Below, one piece after another: positions 42,744 to 51,630 of a stretch of 64,000 nt of DNA. Each line of letters begins with the position of its first letter. Position 1 is the first letter of the stretch. Source of the stretch: Deferribacter desulfuricans SSM1 (GTDB taxonomy: Bacteria; Chrysiogenota; Deferribacteres; Deferribacterales; Deferribacteraceae); contig NC_013939.1 in the NCBI RefSeq assembly GCF_000010985.1, positions 1,331,501 to 1,395,500 on the forward strand. The letters are read 5' to 3'. The position numbers were made by a program, and so were the translations under genes. The notes beneath the pieces are model-generated. The model worked only from the letters and a program-made list of their open reading frames with translations, was not told the origin of the DNA and searched no databases.

Positions 42744-43404
42744 TTTTCACAACGTAACTGTCAGCTTTTTCGGAGACAAAAAAGCATTAAATAATATTTC
42801 ATTCAAAATTAAACGTGGAGAATTTGTTTATATTACAGGTAAAAGCGGTGCTGGTAAATCAACTCTCTTAAGATTAATTTATGCAGATTTAAAACCCACA
42901 TCTGGTGTTGTTCTTATTGCAAAAAAGAATTTAAACTACATAACTGAGAGTAGTATCCCCTATTTGAGAAGGAATATTGGTGTAATATTTCAAGATTTTA
43001 AGCTGTTAGAAGATTATACCGTTTATGAAAATATTTTAATAGCACTGGAAATATTTTATTTAGAAAAGAAAGATATGGAAAATAAGATTATACCCCTATT
43101 GCATAAATTGGATATTTATAGCAAAAGGAACACTCTTGTTAAGAAACTATCTGGTGGTGAAAAACAGAGAGTTGCAATCGCAAGAGCACTGATTAACGAA
43201 CCAATCATCGTGTTAGCTGATGAGCCAACCGGTAATCTTGATCCAGAAAGAGCTGAAAATACAATTAAATTATTACAAGATATTGCAAGAAACGGTTCTA
43301 CTGTAATTGTAGCTACTCATGATAAACATTTGATAGAGAAGTTTCCAGCCAGAACCATTACATTAGAAAATGGTAAAATTATAAGTGATATTGAGATAAT
43401 ATGA
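42736..43404 (+). CDS. ftsE: Cell division ATP-binding protein FtsE
   Basis: The ATPase of the FtsEX complex, which controls septal peptidoglycan hydrolases. The 222 residues carry Walker A ([13 protein letters not shown]), a Q-loop ([19 protein letters not shown]), the ABC signature ([15 protein letters not shown]), Walker B ([14 protein letters not shown]) and the switch His ([10 protein letters not shown]). Length and motifs match FtsE. It overlaps ftsX by ATGA. The downstream EnvC-like gene supports a division role rather than a sporulation role. Confidence 0.95.
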   Translation: MIDFHNVTVSFFGDKKALNNISFKIKRGEFVYITGKSGAGKSTLLRLIYADLKPTSGVVLIAKKNLNYITESSIPYLRRNIGVIFQDFKLLEDYTVYENILIALEIFYLEKKDMENKIIPLLHKLDIYSKRNTLVKKLSGGEKQRVAIARALINEPIIVLADEPTGNLDPERAENTIKLLQDIARNGSTVIVATHDKHLIEKFPARTITLENGKIISDIEII

Positions 43405-44297
43405 TAAAAATTATTTTTTTACTTCAAAAAGGTCTAAAATTTTTTAGAAGAAACTTTAAAAATAATTTAACTAGTATAATATCTATAATGACAATTCTTT
43501 TATTGCTAAATATAATTGGAACTCTGATATATTCAACAAATCACTTTTTCAATGAAATATCTAAAATTGAATCTATAAGAATATACCTTAAAAATTCTGA
43601 TAATGATACTGTAGAAAACATTATAAAAACATTAAAGAAACTTGAAGGGATTAGTGATATAAAATATTTTTCAAGTAAAGAAGCTTACGAATCTTTGAAA
43701 AACAATAAAGAAATAACTGAATATATTAGATTAATCCCTCAAGACCTTTTTCCAGAATACATTGATACAAAAATAAAAGATAACTTCAGAGATTTAAATT
43801 ATATTTACAAATTAAAAGAGAATATTGAACAGCTAAGTGGGGTTTTAAAAACTTCTGTAGGTGAATCATGGATTATTAGTTTTGCGAAAATAAAGTTTGC
43901 GATTAATTTCTTCTTCATAATTTTAGTTATTTTCATTTCATTATCTGTGGCATCGATAGTTTATAATATGATAAAGTTAAACATGTATAAATTTAAAAGA
44001 GAGATAAAAATTTTATCTCTTGTAGGTGCTACAAAGTCTTTTATAATTGTACCAATTATATTATCTTCTATCTTAGAATCTATTATTTCATTTCTTTTTT
44101 CCGGTATAATTGCTTTTATTATAATAAATTTCATCATAAACAAGTCATTGTTAAGTTTAGGAATTATCTTTATTCTACTTCCACCATTAAGTTACTTAAT
44201 AATATATTTTACAATTTTCATTATATTGATATCATTATTTAGTTATATTAGTGCATCAAGCTTTTTGAAAAGGTCAGGCTCAATTTATGATCTTTAG
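43401..44297 (+). CDS. ftsX: Cell division permease FtsX
   Basis: A 298-residue membrane partner of FtsE. It has an N-terminal cytoplasmic segment, a first membrane helix (about 22-46), an extracytoplasmic domain of about 115 residues (with KKLEGISDIKYFSSKEAYE, typical of FtsX), and three further helices in the C-terminal part with IKILSLVGATKSFI in the conserved loop. The extracytoplasmic loop is where FtsX contacts its hydrolase activator; the EnvC-like protein encoded next, overlapping by 11 bp, is the expected partner. Confidence 0.93.
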   Translation: MIKIIFLLQKGLKFFRRNFKNNLTSIISIMTILLLLNIIGTLIYSTNHFFNEISKIESIRIYLKNSDNDTVENIIKTLKKLEGISDIKYFSSKEAYESLKNNKEITEYIRLIPQDLFPEYIDTKIKDNFRDLNYIYKLKENIEQLSGVLKTSVGESWIISFAKIKFAINFFFIILVIFISLSVASIVYNMIKLNMYKFKREIKILSLVGATKSFIIVPIILSSILESIISFLFSGIIAFIIINFIINKSLLSLGIIFILLPPLSYLIIYFTIFIILISLFSYISASSFLKRSGSIYDL

Positions 44298-45450
44298 AAT
44301 TATTTTGATATTTGTTCTAATCTTTCAACTTTGCAATGTAAGTGCAGAATTAATAGAAGAGTACGACACAACTAACAAATATTTAAAGGAAATAAAAAAA
44401 GAGATAACAAAGGAAAACCACAAATTAGAAATCATTTTAAAAAGTAAAAAAAGTCTTCAAAAAAAATTATCTGCATTAAACGAGCATATAAATCGTCAAA
44501 AACAACTACTATCATCAATAAACAAAAAAATAGAAATATTGAATATAGAAAAAAATAAATTAGAAAAGAAAATTTATGATAATGAAAAAGTAAAAGAGTC
44601 TTTAAAAAATAAGATTAAAAATTTTAATATATATCTTATCGACAATCAAAAATATTTAAAAGTTAAACTGCTGCTCTTCACAAAAAAATACTACGACGTA
44701 AAATCTGCGCTGGATTTAATAGAAATTGTTAATTCAAGATTGTTTGAATTAATTAATAAGTATCAAGAAATAACTAATAAATTAAATCAGTTAAAAGAAG
44801 CCTTAAACCAAAAGCATAAAGATTTGACAAATATAAGAAAACTAAAACTATCGGTTATCAATAAGTTGGAAAACGAAATCCTTCAAAAAAAGCAACTTTT
44901 AGCAATAATAAATGAGGATGAAACGAGTATTAAACAATATTTAGCAGTATTAAAGGATAAAGAGTCAGAGCTCGAAAAACGATTTAAAAGTATTAATAAG
45001 AAATTAGAAAAAACAGGTGACAAAAAAATTATTAATAGCGCATTTTTTAAAAATAAAGGTAAATTAATCTGGCCCGTAGAAGGAAAAGTTGTTGAATTTT
45101 TTGGACCTAAAAAAATCAAAGGTTTTAAAGGAATAATATATAATAAAGGGATAAAAATTCAGGTAACCGGAGATGGTTACGTTCATACAATTTTCGATGG
45201 AACAGTAAAATATATAGATTGGGTTAGAGGATTGGGAAATATTATCATAATAAACCATGATAGATTTTTTTATACGCTTTATGCAAATATAGATGAGGTT
45301 CTTGTTGCGAAAGGTCAGCAAGTTAAAAAAGGTGATAAAATAGGTATAATTGATGTTGATTTAAATAACAAATCGTCTTATCTTTACTTTGAAATAAGGA
45401 AAGAGAGTAAAGCTGTTGATCCGTTAAATTGGCTCGAAAAAAGGAGGTAA
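44287..45450 (+). CDS. envC: EnvC-like murein hydrolase activator (degenerate LytM domain)
   Basis: 387 residues: a signal peptide (about 1-18), two long coiled coils (about 22-240) and a C-terminal LytM/M23 domain (about 255-385). The zinc ligands of active LytM enzymes are replaced: the H-x3-D position reads NKGIKI and the H-x-H position reads YLYFEIR. E. coli EnvC shows the same type of loss (SLYFEIR) and acts not as a peptidase but as an activator of amidases AmiA/AmiB under FtsEX control. Gene order ftsE-ftsX-envC matches that function. A ctpA-type protease gene follows 4 nt after the stop. Confidence 0.9.
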   Translation: MIFRIILIFVLIFQLCNVSAELIEEYDTTNKYLKEIKKEITKENHKLEIILKSKKSLQKKLSALNEHINRQKQLLSSINKKIEILNIEKNKLEKKIYDNEKVKESLKNKIKNFNIYLIDNQKYLKVKLLLFTKKYYDVKSALDLIEIVNSRLFELINKYQEITNKLNQLKEALNQKHKDLTNIRKLKLSVINKLENEILQKKQLLAIINEDETSIKQYLAVLKDKESELEKRFKSINKKLEKTGDKKIINSAFFKNKGKLIWPVEGKVVEFFGPKKIKGFKGIIYNKGIKIQVTGDGYVHTIFDGTVKYIDWVRGLGNIIIINHDRFFYTLYANIDEVLVAKGQQVKKGDKIGIIDVDLNNKSSYLYFEIRKESKAVDPLNWLEKRR

Positions 45451-45454
45451 CTAA

Positions 45455-46762
45455 ATGAGTAAAAAGAAAATTTTATTATTTTCTGTTGGTACAGCCGTTC
45501 TTCTGATTTTATCTTTTACATTTATTATTTTCAAAATAAATAATGTTTACGCTGCAAAAAGTAGTAAATATGAGTTACTAGAAAAATTTACAAATGTTAT
45601 GAGTATAGTACAAGAAAATTATGTTGAAAAAGTTGACAACGAACGTTTGATAAATGGTGCCATAAAAGGTATGCTTCAAGAATTAGATCCACATTCAAAC
45701 TATTTTGATAAAGATACTTTCAAAGAATTTCAAATTGAAACTAAAGGTGAATTTGGTGGACTTGGAATTACAATCGGCATCAAAGATAATATCTTAACAG
45801 TAATTGCCCCATTAGAAGACACTCCTGCATGGAAAGCAGGCTTAAAAGCTGGCGATAAGATTATAAAAATAAACGGTAAATCTACAGCAAATATTACATT
45901 AGAAGAAGCTGTAAAAAAGTTAAGAGGTAAACCAGGAACTAAAGTTACTATAACAATTTTCAGAAAAGGGGTAGATAAACCATTTGATGTAACAATAACC
46001 AGAGCAATAATAAAAATAAAAGCGGTAAAATATAAAACAATCGATGATTTAGGTTATATAAAGTTGACCCAATTTAAAGATAAAGCTTCTAATGAAGTTA
46101 TTGCAGCTTTAAAAGAGTTAAAAAAGAAAAATATAAAAGGGTTAATCTTTGACCTTAGAAACAATCCAGGTGGTTTATTAAATGAAGCTATTAATGTATC
46201 AAGTATTTTCTTACCAGCTGGAAAAACTGTTGTTTTTACCAAAGATAGAGATGGCAAGGAGAGACATTATAGATCTTCATTATTGTCATATAGAGATTTA
46301 GATATCCCAATGGTTGTTCTTATCAATGAAGGTTCAGCCTCAGCTTCTGAAATCTTTTCTGGCGCAATGAAAGATTATAATAGAGCGATTATTGTTGGTA
46401 AGACCTCCTTTGGTAAAGCAAGTGTTCAAACAATTATACCATTAAATGATGGCTCAGCTATCAAAATAACCACAGCGAGATATTATACACCAAATGGTCA
46501 CTCAATACAAAACGTTGGTATCAAACCAGATATAATTATACCAGAAGGTAAAATTGTAGTTGAAAACGATAATCATGTAATAAAAGAAAAAGACTTAGAG
46601 CATCATTTAGACAATGATCAGCTTAAACAAGCTGGTTTTAACATATCCGATAATGAAACAGATATAGAAACTGAATTAAATAACGATTTACAACTTAAAG
46701 TAGCTACAAACATATTAAAAGGGTTAATTAAATATGGCAAAAAAGAGAAAACGAACAAGTAA
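45455..46762 (+). CDS. ctpA: Carboxyl-terminal processing protease, S41 family
   Basis: A periplasmic serine protease anchored by an N-terminal membrane segment (about 5-30). It has 435 residues. After a cap region with LDPHSNYFDKDTFKEF comes a PDZ domain (about 95-180; GLGITIGIKDNILTVIAP, AGLKAGDKIIKING) and the S41 catalytic core with the nucleophile Ser in NEGSASASEIFSGA and the base Lys in GKTSFGKASVQ. Family members trim C-termini of envelope proteins and control peptidoglycan hydrolases, fitting the neighbours. The start follows GGAGG. The 3' end overlaps the next gene by 29 bp. Confidence 0.95.
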   Translation: MSKKKILLFSVGTAVLLILSFTFIIFKINNVYAAKSSKYELLEKFTNVMSIVQENYVEKVDNERLINGAIKGMLQELDPHSNYFDKDTFKEFQIETKGEFGGLGITIGIKDNILTVIAPLEDTPAWKAGLKAGDKIIKINGKSTANITLEEAVKKLRGKPGTKVTITIFRKGVDKPFDVTITRAIIKIKAVKYKTIDDLGYIKLTQFKDKASNEVIAALKELKKKNIKGLIFDLRNNPGGLLNEAINVSSIFLPAGKTVVFTKDRDGKERHYRSSLLSYRDLDIPMVVLINEGSASASEIFSGAMKDYNRAIIVGKTSFGKASVQTIIPLNDGSAIKITTARYYTPNGHSIQNVGIKPDIIIPEGKIVVENDNHVIKEKDLEHHLDNDQLKQAGFNISDNETDIETELNNDLQLKVATNILKGLIKYGKKEKTNK

Positions 46763-47894
46763 GAAAAAGAGTAAAAAATTTGCTATTCCACCAGCTTTTA
46801 TAGTTGGTGGAATTTTTTTTGTGCTCATTCTATTAATAATTCTCATAACTGTTAATATAAAAGTATCAAAAGTTAAGCAAGACATATCGAGAGTAGAAAA
46901 AAACTTAACTAACGTAGAAAATATTAAAAAAAATCTTAAAGCGTTCTTTTTTGACCTTGAAATAGATAAATCACTAATACAGCAATCTGTTGTAAAAAAT
47001 GGTTCATCTATAGTTTTAATCTATAAAATAAACTCTAATAATAGCGATACATTACTTTATAACTTAACAAATTTTTTAAAACACAATAATTTTCAATCCA
47101 TCTCTATAAAAAATGATATTATAAGTGCAAAAAAAGGGGATATATTAATCCAGTTTAAAATAAACAAAAATCCTTATACCCATACAAATGATTATTCTAA
47201 AAATACAAATCAAAATCTGAAACATAATAGTAAAAAGATGCTTGCCATAATTATTGATGATTGTGGCAACAACCTTAAACTTGCAAAAAAACTAGCCAAT
47301 ATCCCTTACCCAATTACATTTTCAATAATACCACACCTAAAATATAGTAAAGAAACTGCTGAAATTGCTAGAAAATTTAATAAACCTGTTTTCCTACATC
47401 TACCAATGCAACCAAAAAGTTATCCATCTACTGACCCAGGTATGGGTGCCATTTATTTAAATACTCCAAAATCATTAATAAAAATCATAATAAAAAAAAA
47501 TGTAGAAAGTATTGGGAAAATTGATGGAGCTAACAATCATATGGGTTCTGCACTTACAGAAAGTAGAGAAAAAATGTTTGAAGTTTTAAATGAACTAAAA
47601 AATTATACAGATATATTTGTAGATTCTCATACAAGCTCAAAAACTGTTGCTTACAATGTCTGTAAAAAATTGAATATGAGGTGTGGACTAAACAATAAGT
47701 TTATTGATAATATTGATGACAAAAATTCAATTAAAGAAATATTATATAAATCATTATCACTTTTTCAAAAACAAGATAAGGTAATAATTATAGGCCATCT
47801 AAAAGAAAATACTATTGAAGTATTAAGTGAAGAGTTACCAAAAATTTCCAAAAAAAATATAAAAATAACAAACATATTAGAGGTTGTAAACTAA
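46734..47894 (+). CDS. Divergent polysaccharide deacetylase (DUF610/PF04748)
   Basis: 386 residues: a very basic N-terminus (MAKKRKRTSKKKSKK), one membrane helix (about 20-42), a 110-residue linker region, and a divergent polysaccharide deacetylase domain from about 165. Recognisable motifs are MLAIIIDDCGNN, ITFSIIPHLKYS, VFLHLPMQP, DGANNHMGSALTES, DIFVDSHTSSKT and VIIIGHLKE. The domain faces the periplasm. Family members occur next to ctpA and envC genes in many Gram-negative bacteria; the substrate, presumably a cell-wall or surface glycan, is not established. It overlaps tsaD as TAATG. Confidence 0.88.
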   Translation: MAKKRKRTSKKKSKKFAIPPAFIVGGIFFVLILLIILITVNIKVSKVKQDISRVEKNLTNVENIKKNLKAFFFDLEIDKSLIQQSVVKNGSSIVLIYKINSNNSDTLLYNLTNFLKHNNFQSISIKNDIISAKKGDILIQFKINKNPYTHTNDYSKNTNQNLKHNSKKMLAIIIDDCGNNLKLAKKLANIPYPITFSIIPHLKYSKETAEIARKFNKPVFLHLPMQPKSYPSTDPGMGAIYLNTPKSLIKIIIKKNVESIGKIDGANNHMGSALTESREKMFEVLNELKNYTDIFVDSHTSSKTVAYNVCKKLNMRCGLNNKFIDNIDDKNSIKEILYKSLSLFQKQDKVIIIGHLKENTIEVLSEELPKISKKNIKITNILEVVN

Positions 47895-48883
47895 TGATAG
47901 TTTTGGGTATTGAAACATCTTGTGATGAAACTTCTATGGCACTGTATGATGCCAACAAACAAAAAGTACTTGCAAGTATAATTTCTTCACAAGTGGATTT
48001 ACATAGAAATTTCGGAGGGGTTGTTCCTGAAATAGCATCAAGAAACCATCTTATCAAATTGGAGGATATCTATTATCAAATTTTAAAAGAGGCAAATCTT
48101 ACCCCTAAACAGATTGATCTGGTTGGCGTCACAAATGCTCCAGGACTAATAGGTTCACTTTTCGTAGGAGTAGCTTTTGCTAAAGGTCTTGCATATGGTC
48201 TTAAAAAACCTCTTATTGGTGTCAATCATCTTGCTGCACACACTCTATCAACAGAAATAGAACACCCAAATCTTAAACCTCCATATCTTTCTCTAATTAT
48301 ATCTGGAGGCCATACTCATATTTATTATGTGGATAGTGCTTACAATTTTACACTTTTATCCCATACTATCGATGATGCTGTTGGTGAATGCTTTGATAAA
48401 GTGGCCAAAAAGTTAGGATTACCATATCCTGGTGGGCCAGAAATAGAAAAAATAGCCCAAGATGGGGATGAAAAGGCAATTGAGTTCCCCATTGCATTAA
48501 AAAACAGCAAAAACTTTTCATTTAGCGGGATAAAAACAGCCGTGCTAAACTGTATCGAGGAAAATAAATATAAAGTAGAAGATTTAGCTGCATCCTTTCA
48601 ATACACTATATTTAGAAATTTAATTCATAAACTAAATCTAGTTATCAAAGAATTGAATATAAAAAATGTTGTAGTTACTGGTGGGGTTTCTGCAAACGGT
48701 TATTTAAGAGAAAAACTAACAGATTATTATAAAAAGAGTGGGATCACAATCTATTTCCCTTCAAAAAGGTTGTCCACAGATAATGGTGATATGATAGCTT
48801 ATACAGCTTATAAGTTTTATACAAAAAGAGTTTTTATGGGTTTAAGAGAAACTGCTTATGACGTCAAACCAGACATTGACTGA
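47894..48883 (+). CDS. tsaD: tRNA threonylcarbamoyladenosine synthase subunit TsaD
   Basis: The catalytic component that transfers threonylcarbamoyl to A37 of ANN-decoding tRNAs with TsaB and TsaE. 329 residues of the Kae1/Qri7 family. It has the N-terminal VLGIETSCDETSMALYD, the metal-binding NHLAAHTLS (H-x3-H) and LSLIISGGHTHIYYV, the ATP-site GECFDKVAKKLGLPYPGGP, VVTGGVSANGYLR and the late Asp in LSTDNGDMIAYTAY. The length is normal. It is co-transcribed with the envelope genes upstream and overlaps dusB by 26 bp. Confidence 0.96.
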   Translation: MIVLGIETSCDETSMALYDANKQKVLASIISSQVDLHRNFGGVVPEIASRNHLIKLEDIYYQILKEANLTPKQIDLVGVTNAPGLIGSLFVGVAFAKGLAYGLKKPLIGVNHLAAHTLSTEIEHPNLKPPYLSLIISGGHTHIYYVDSAYNFTLLSHTIDDAVGECFDKVAKKLGLPYPGGPEIEKIAQDGDEKAIEFPIALKNSKNFSFSGIKTAVLNCIEENKYKVEDLAASFQYTIFRNLIHKLNLVIKELNIKNVVVTGGVSANGYLREKLTDYYKKSGITIYFPSKRLSTDNGDMIAYTAYKFYTKRVFMGLRETAYDVKPDID

Positions 48884-49838
48884 CAAACATATTATTGAAA
48901 TAATCAAAAAGGATAAACTTGTTGCTGCTCCACTTGCTGGTGTTACTACACCCCCCTTTAGAAAAATTGTAAGAAAATTTTTTGATGGACTGATTTATAC
49001 TGAAATGGTATCTGCTGAAGGGCTTAAAAGAAAAGTAAAAGCTACTTTAGACTATATAAAAATACAACCAATTGATAGACCAATATTTATTCAAGTCTTT
49101 GGTAGTAATCCAGATACAATTTACGAAGCAATAAAAATATGTGAAGATTTAGCATCCCCAGAAGGTTATGATTTAAACGCCGGATGTCCTGTAAAAAAAG
49201 TTATAAAAGCAAATGCAGGCTCCTATTTATTAAAAGATTTAAATAATTTAACAAATATTATCAAAAATATGAGAAAAGCTACAGACAAACCTATTAGTGT
49301 AAAAACAAGACTTGGATGGGATTATAACTCTTTAGTTTACAAAGAAATATTAAATATGTGTGAAAATGAAGGTGTCGATATTTTAACTATTCATGCCAGA
49401 ACCAAAACAGAGATGTTTTCAGGTGACATACACTTTGATGCACTCTCAGAACTTGCTACTTTGAAAAAAAATGTCACTCTAATAGGCAATGGAAATGTTG
49501 TTGATAAAACAAGTTTTGATAAAATGATAGAGACAGGTGTGGATGCCATAATGATTGGTAGAGCTTACATGAAAGCACCATGGATTTTCCAAGCTATTAA
49601 ACACAATCTCGATATCCATAACTTTTTAACTCTAAAACAAAAAATAAATATCCTGATGGAACTTTTAACTTTTGAAAAAAGTTTTAGACGAAATTATATC
49701 GACTTTATAAGAAAATATTCTGTATGGTTTTTAAAAGGTTATAAAGGCTCTACAGAACTTAGAAAAAAAATATATAAAATCAATACTGAACAAGAAATAG
49801 TAAAAACACTGGAGGAATTTCTTGAACAAAACAGTTGA
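48858..49838 (+). CDS. dusB: tRNA-dihydrouridine synthase (DusB-like)
   Basis: An FMN enzyme reducing uridine to dihydrouridine in tRNA D loops. 326 residues. The TIM-barrel motifs are VAAPLAGVTTPPFRKI, YTEMVSAEGL, IFIQVFGSNPD, the active-site NAGCPVKKVIKANAGSYLLK with its catalytic Cys, ISVKTRLGWD, LTIHARTKTEMFSG and VDAIMIGRAYMKAPWIF. It is closest in style to DusB. The start overlaps tsaD by 26 bp; a later start is possible but less likely because the motif region begins soon after. Confidence 0.92.
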   Translation: MTSNQTLTDKHIIEIIKKDKLVAAPLAGVTTPPFRKIVRKFFDGLIYTEMVSAEGLKRKVKATLDYIKIQPIDRPIFIQVFGSNPDTIYEAIKICEDLASPEGYDLNAGCPVKKVIKANAGSYLLKDLNNLTNIIKNMRKATDKPISVKTRLGWDYNSLVYKEILNMCENEGVDILTIHARTKTEMFSGDIHFDALSELATLKKNVTLIGNGNVVDKTSFDKMIETGVDAIMIGRAYMKAPWIFQAIKHNLDIHNFLTLKQKINILMELLTFEKSFRRNYIDFIRKYSVWFLKGYKGSTELRKKIYKINTEQEIVKTLEEFLEQNS

Positions 49839-50445
49839 TACAATCATTTATGATTGCGATGGAGTTTTATTTGATAGCGAAGAAGCAGTACTTGCTTATT
49901 ACGATTTTATATGTGAAAAATTTAATCTCCCAAAAATAAAAAGAAATAATCATCAGGATGTTAAAAATGCTTTGATGAAAACTAATGAAGAAATTATCAG
50001 AATGCTTACAAATGATGAATCTTTAATAGAAAAAATATTAGAATTTGCCAAAAATATGAATTTTAAAAGGTTTTTACATCTTATGAAACCAGAAAAAAAT
50101 TTAAAAGAAACTTTAGATAAACTTTATAATAAAGGTTATAATCTTGCTGTTTTTACAAATAGAGGGCATTCACTTCACTACCTTTTAACCCATTTTGATC
50201 TTGATAAATATTTTAAAATAAAAATCACTTCTTTTGATGTCACAAATCCAAAACCAGACCCAGAAGGTTTATTCAAAATCATTAATTATTTAAACACCAC
50301 AAATGATAAAGTTTTATATATTGGTGATACAACAAATGATTTATATGCAGCAAAAAACGCTAAGGTTAATTTCATATCATTTAAAAACAAACTTGAAGAC
50401 TTCCCTGTTATTTATGACCATTTAGAGATATTTAACTTTATATGA
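49822..50445 (+). CDS. HAD-family phosphatase
   Basis: 207 residues of the haloacid dehalogenase superfamily, subclass I (helical cap). Motif I is IYDCDGVLFDSEE with the nucleophile Asp and acid/base Asp, motif II is VFTNRGH, the Lys motif III is in TNPKPDPEGL and motif IV is LYIGDTTNDLYAA. It resembles Gph/PpaX-type phosphatases; candidate substrates are phosphoglycolate or other small phosphate esters. The start is a TTG at 49822 behind GGAGG, overlapping dusB by 17 bp. It is the last gene of the plus-strand operon and converges with tadA. No clear terminator is seen in the 26-bp gap. Confidence 0.88.
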   Translation: MNKTVDTIIYDCDGVLFDSEEAVLAYYDFICEKFNLPKIKRNNHQDVKNALMKTNEEIIRMLTNDESLIEKILEFAKNMNFKRFLHLMKPEKNLKETLDKLYNKGYNLAVFTNRGHSLHYLLTHFDLDKYFKIKITSFDVTNPKPDPEGLFKIINYLNTTNDKVLYIGDTTNDLYAAKNAKVNFISFKNKLEDFPVIYDHLEIFNFI

Positions 50446-50471
50446 TACAATAATTTTTTTATTTTGCAAAA

Positions 50472-50927
50472 CTATCTAAATTGTTTAAAGAAGTTTTTCA
50501 TCATTTTTGAAATCTCTTCACTAAATAGACCAAATTCATATCTAACCTTATGATTGAAAAAAGGGGTATCAAATACTCTCAAATTTGAAACCACTCCGCC
50601 AAATTTTGGTTCAAAAGCACCAAAAATAACCTTTTTTATTCTACAATGTAAAATAGCCCCTGCACACATAACACATGGCTCACAGGTTACATATAAGGTG
50701 CACTCATTTAATCGCCAATCATCTAACATTTTAACACTCTTATGAATTGCTACCATCTCGGCATGTAAAAGGGCATTCTTATTTTTTCCCTTGATATTTC
50801 TACCATAAGATATTACTTCATCATCCCTAACAACCACAGCACCTACAGGTACTTCACCTTCTTCAAAGGATTTATACGCCTCAGCAATTGCTAATTTCAT
50901 AAAATATTTATCAACGTCGCTAAACAT
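50472..50927 (-). CDS. tadA: tRNA adenosine(34) deaminase TadA
   Basis: The deaminase that makes inosine at the wobble base of tRNA-Arg(ACG). 151 residues with the zinc-binding cytidine-deaminase motifs: HAEMVAIHK (His ligand and catalytic Glu) and TCEPCVMCAGAI (two Cys ligands). It continues with CRIKKVIFGAFEPKFGG, typical of TadA. The ATG at 50927 overlaps the rsmE stop by 8 bp, which supports it over the upstream in-frame start at 50942. It is the last gene of the minus-strand operon. Confidence 0.94.
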   Translation of the reverse strand: MFSDVDKYFMKLAIAEAYKSFEEGEVPVGAVVVRDDEVISYGRNIKGKNKNALLHAEMVAIHKSVKMLDDWRLNECTLYVTCEPCVMCAGAILHCRIKKVIFGAFEPKFGGVVSNLRVFDTPFFNHKVRYEFGLFSEEISKMMKNFFKQFR

Positions 50928-51630
50928 ATCTACCACAATCAATTAAAGATTTAATCATCCCGGCAAATAAAACACCTGCAGTTTCTGCTTTCAAAATTCC
51001 ATTTATTGGAGACAAAAACCTAAACCCTTTTTCATTTAAAATCGAAATATCATCATCATTAAAACCACCCTCTGGGCCAATAAATATAGATACTGATTTT
51101 GATATACGATCTAAAAATACCTTTTTGTTTTCTTTTTCATAAAAACATATTTTATCTTTTGTATTTACATTTAAATTCTTAATACTGTCATGATACTCAA
51201 TTTCTGGTAAATAATCATAATCCGCCTGCATTGCCCCATTTATCATCAATTTTTTTAATCTTTCTAATGTCTTATTTTCAATCTTTACTACACTGTTATC
51301 CGTTTTTACAATTATTACTTTTGTTGCCCCAAGCTCACCATACTTTTCAATCACAAAATCTAAATACTCCCTTTTCATAGCAGACTGTATGACAACAAAC
51401 TCATATTCTGGCTTTTTATACAAAATCTCATTTTCTCGCTCAATTTCGATTGATTTTTTATTAATATTTTTAATTTTATACATACCTTTGGATTTTTTAG
51501 TATAAACAACAATCTGCTCTCCAACTTTTAATCGTAAAACATTCCTAACATAATTATACCCTTTATCTCCCAATTTTATCAAATCATCACATCTATCCAT
51601 TTCCAAATATAACGAGCTTAATCTATGCAA
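50920..51630 (-). CDS. rsmE: 16S rRNA m3U1498 methyltransferase RsmE
   Basis: A SPOUT-class methyltransferase of 236 residues. It has an N-terminal PUA-like domain (about 1-70; YNYVRNVLRLKVGEQIVVYT) and a knotted C-terminal domain with MKREYLDFVIEKYGELGATK, SVSIFIGPEGGFNDDDI and the final GILKAETAGVLFAGMIKSL, the S-adenosylmethionine site of RsmE. It modifies U1498 in the small ribosomal subunit. It overlaps the phosphatase gene upstream by 13 bp and tadA downstream. Confidence 0.94.
   Translation of the reverse strand: MHRLSSLYLEMDRCDDLIKLGDKGYNYVRNVLRLKVGEQIVVYTKKSKGMYKIKNINKKSIEIERENEILYKKPEYEFVVIQSAMKREYLDFVIEKYGELGATKVIIVKTDNSVVKIENKTLERLKKLMINGAMQADYDYLPEIEYHDSIKNLNVNTKDKICFYEKENKKVFLDRISKSVSIFIGPEGGFNDDDISILNEKGFRFLSPINGILKAETAGVLFAGMIKSLIDCGRYV

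Noticed and set aside
46795-46815. CCACC/GGTGG hairpin as a terminator
   Set aside because: It lies inside the deacetylase coding sequence with no need for termination there.
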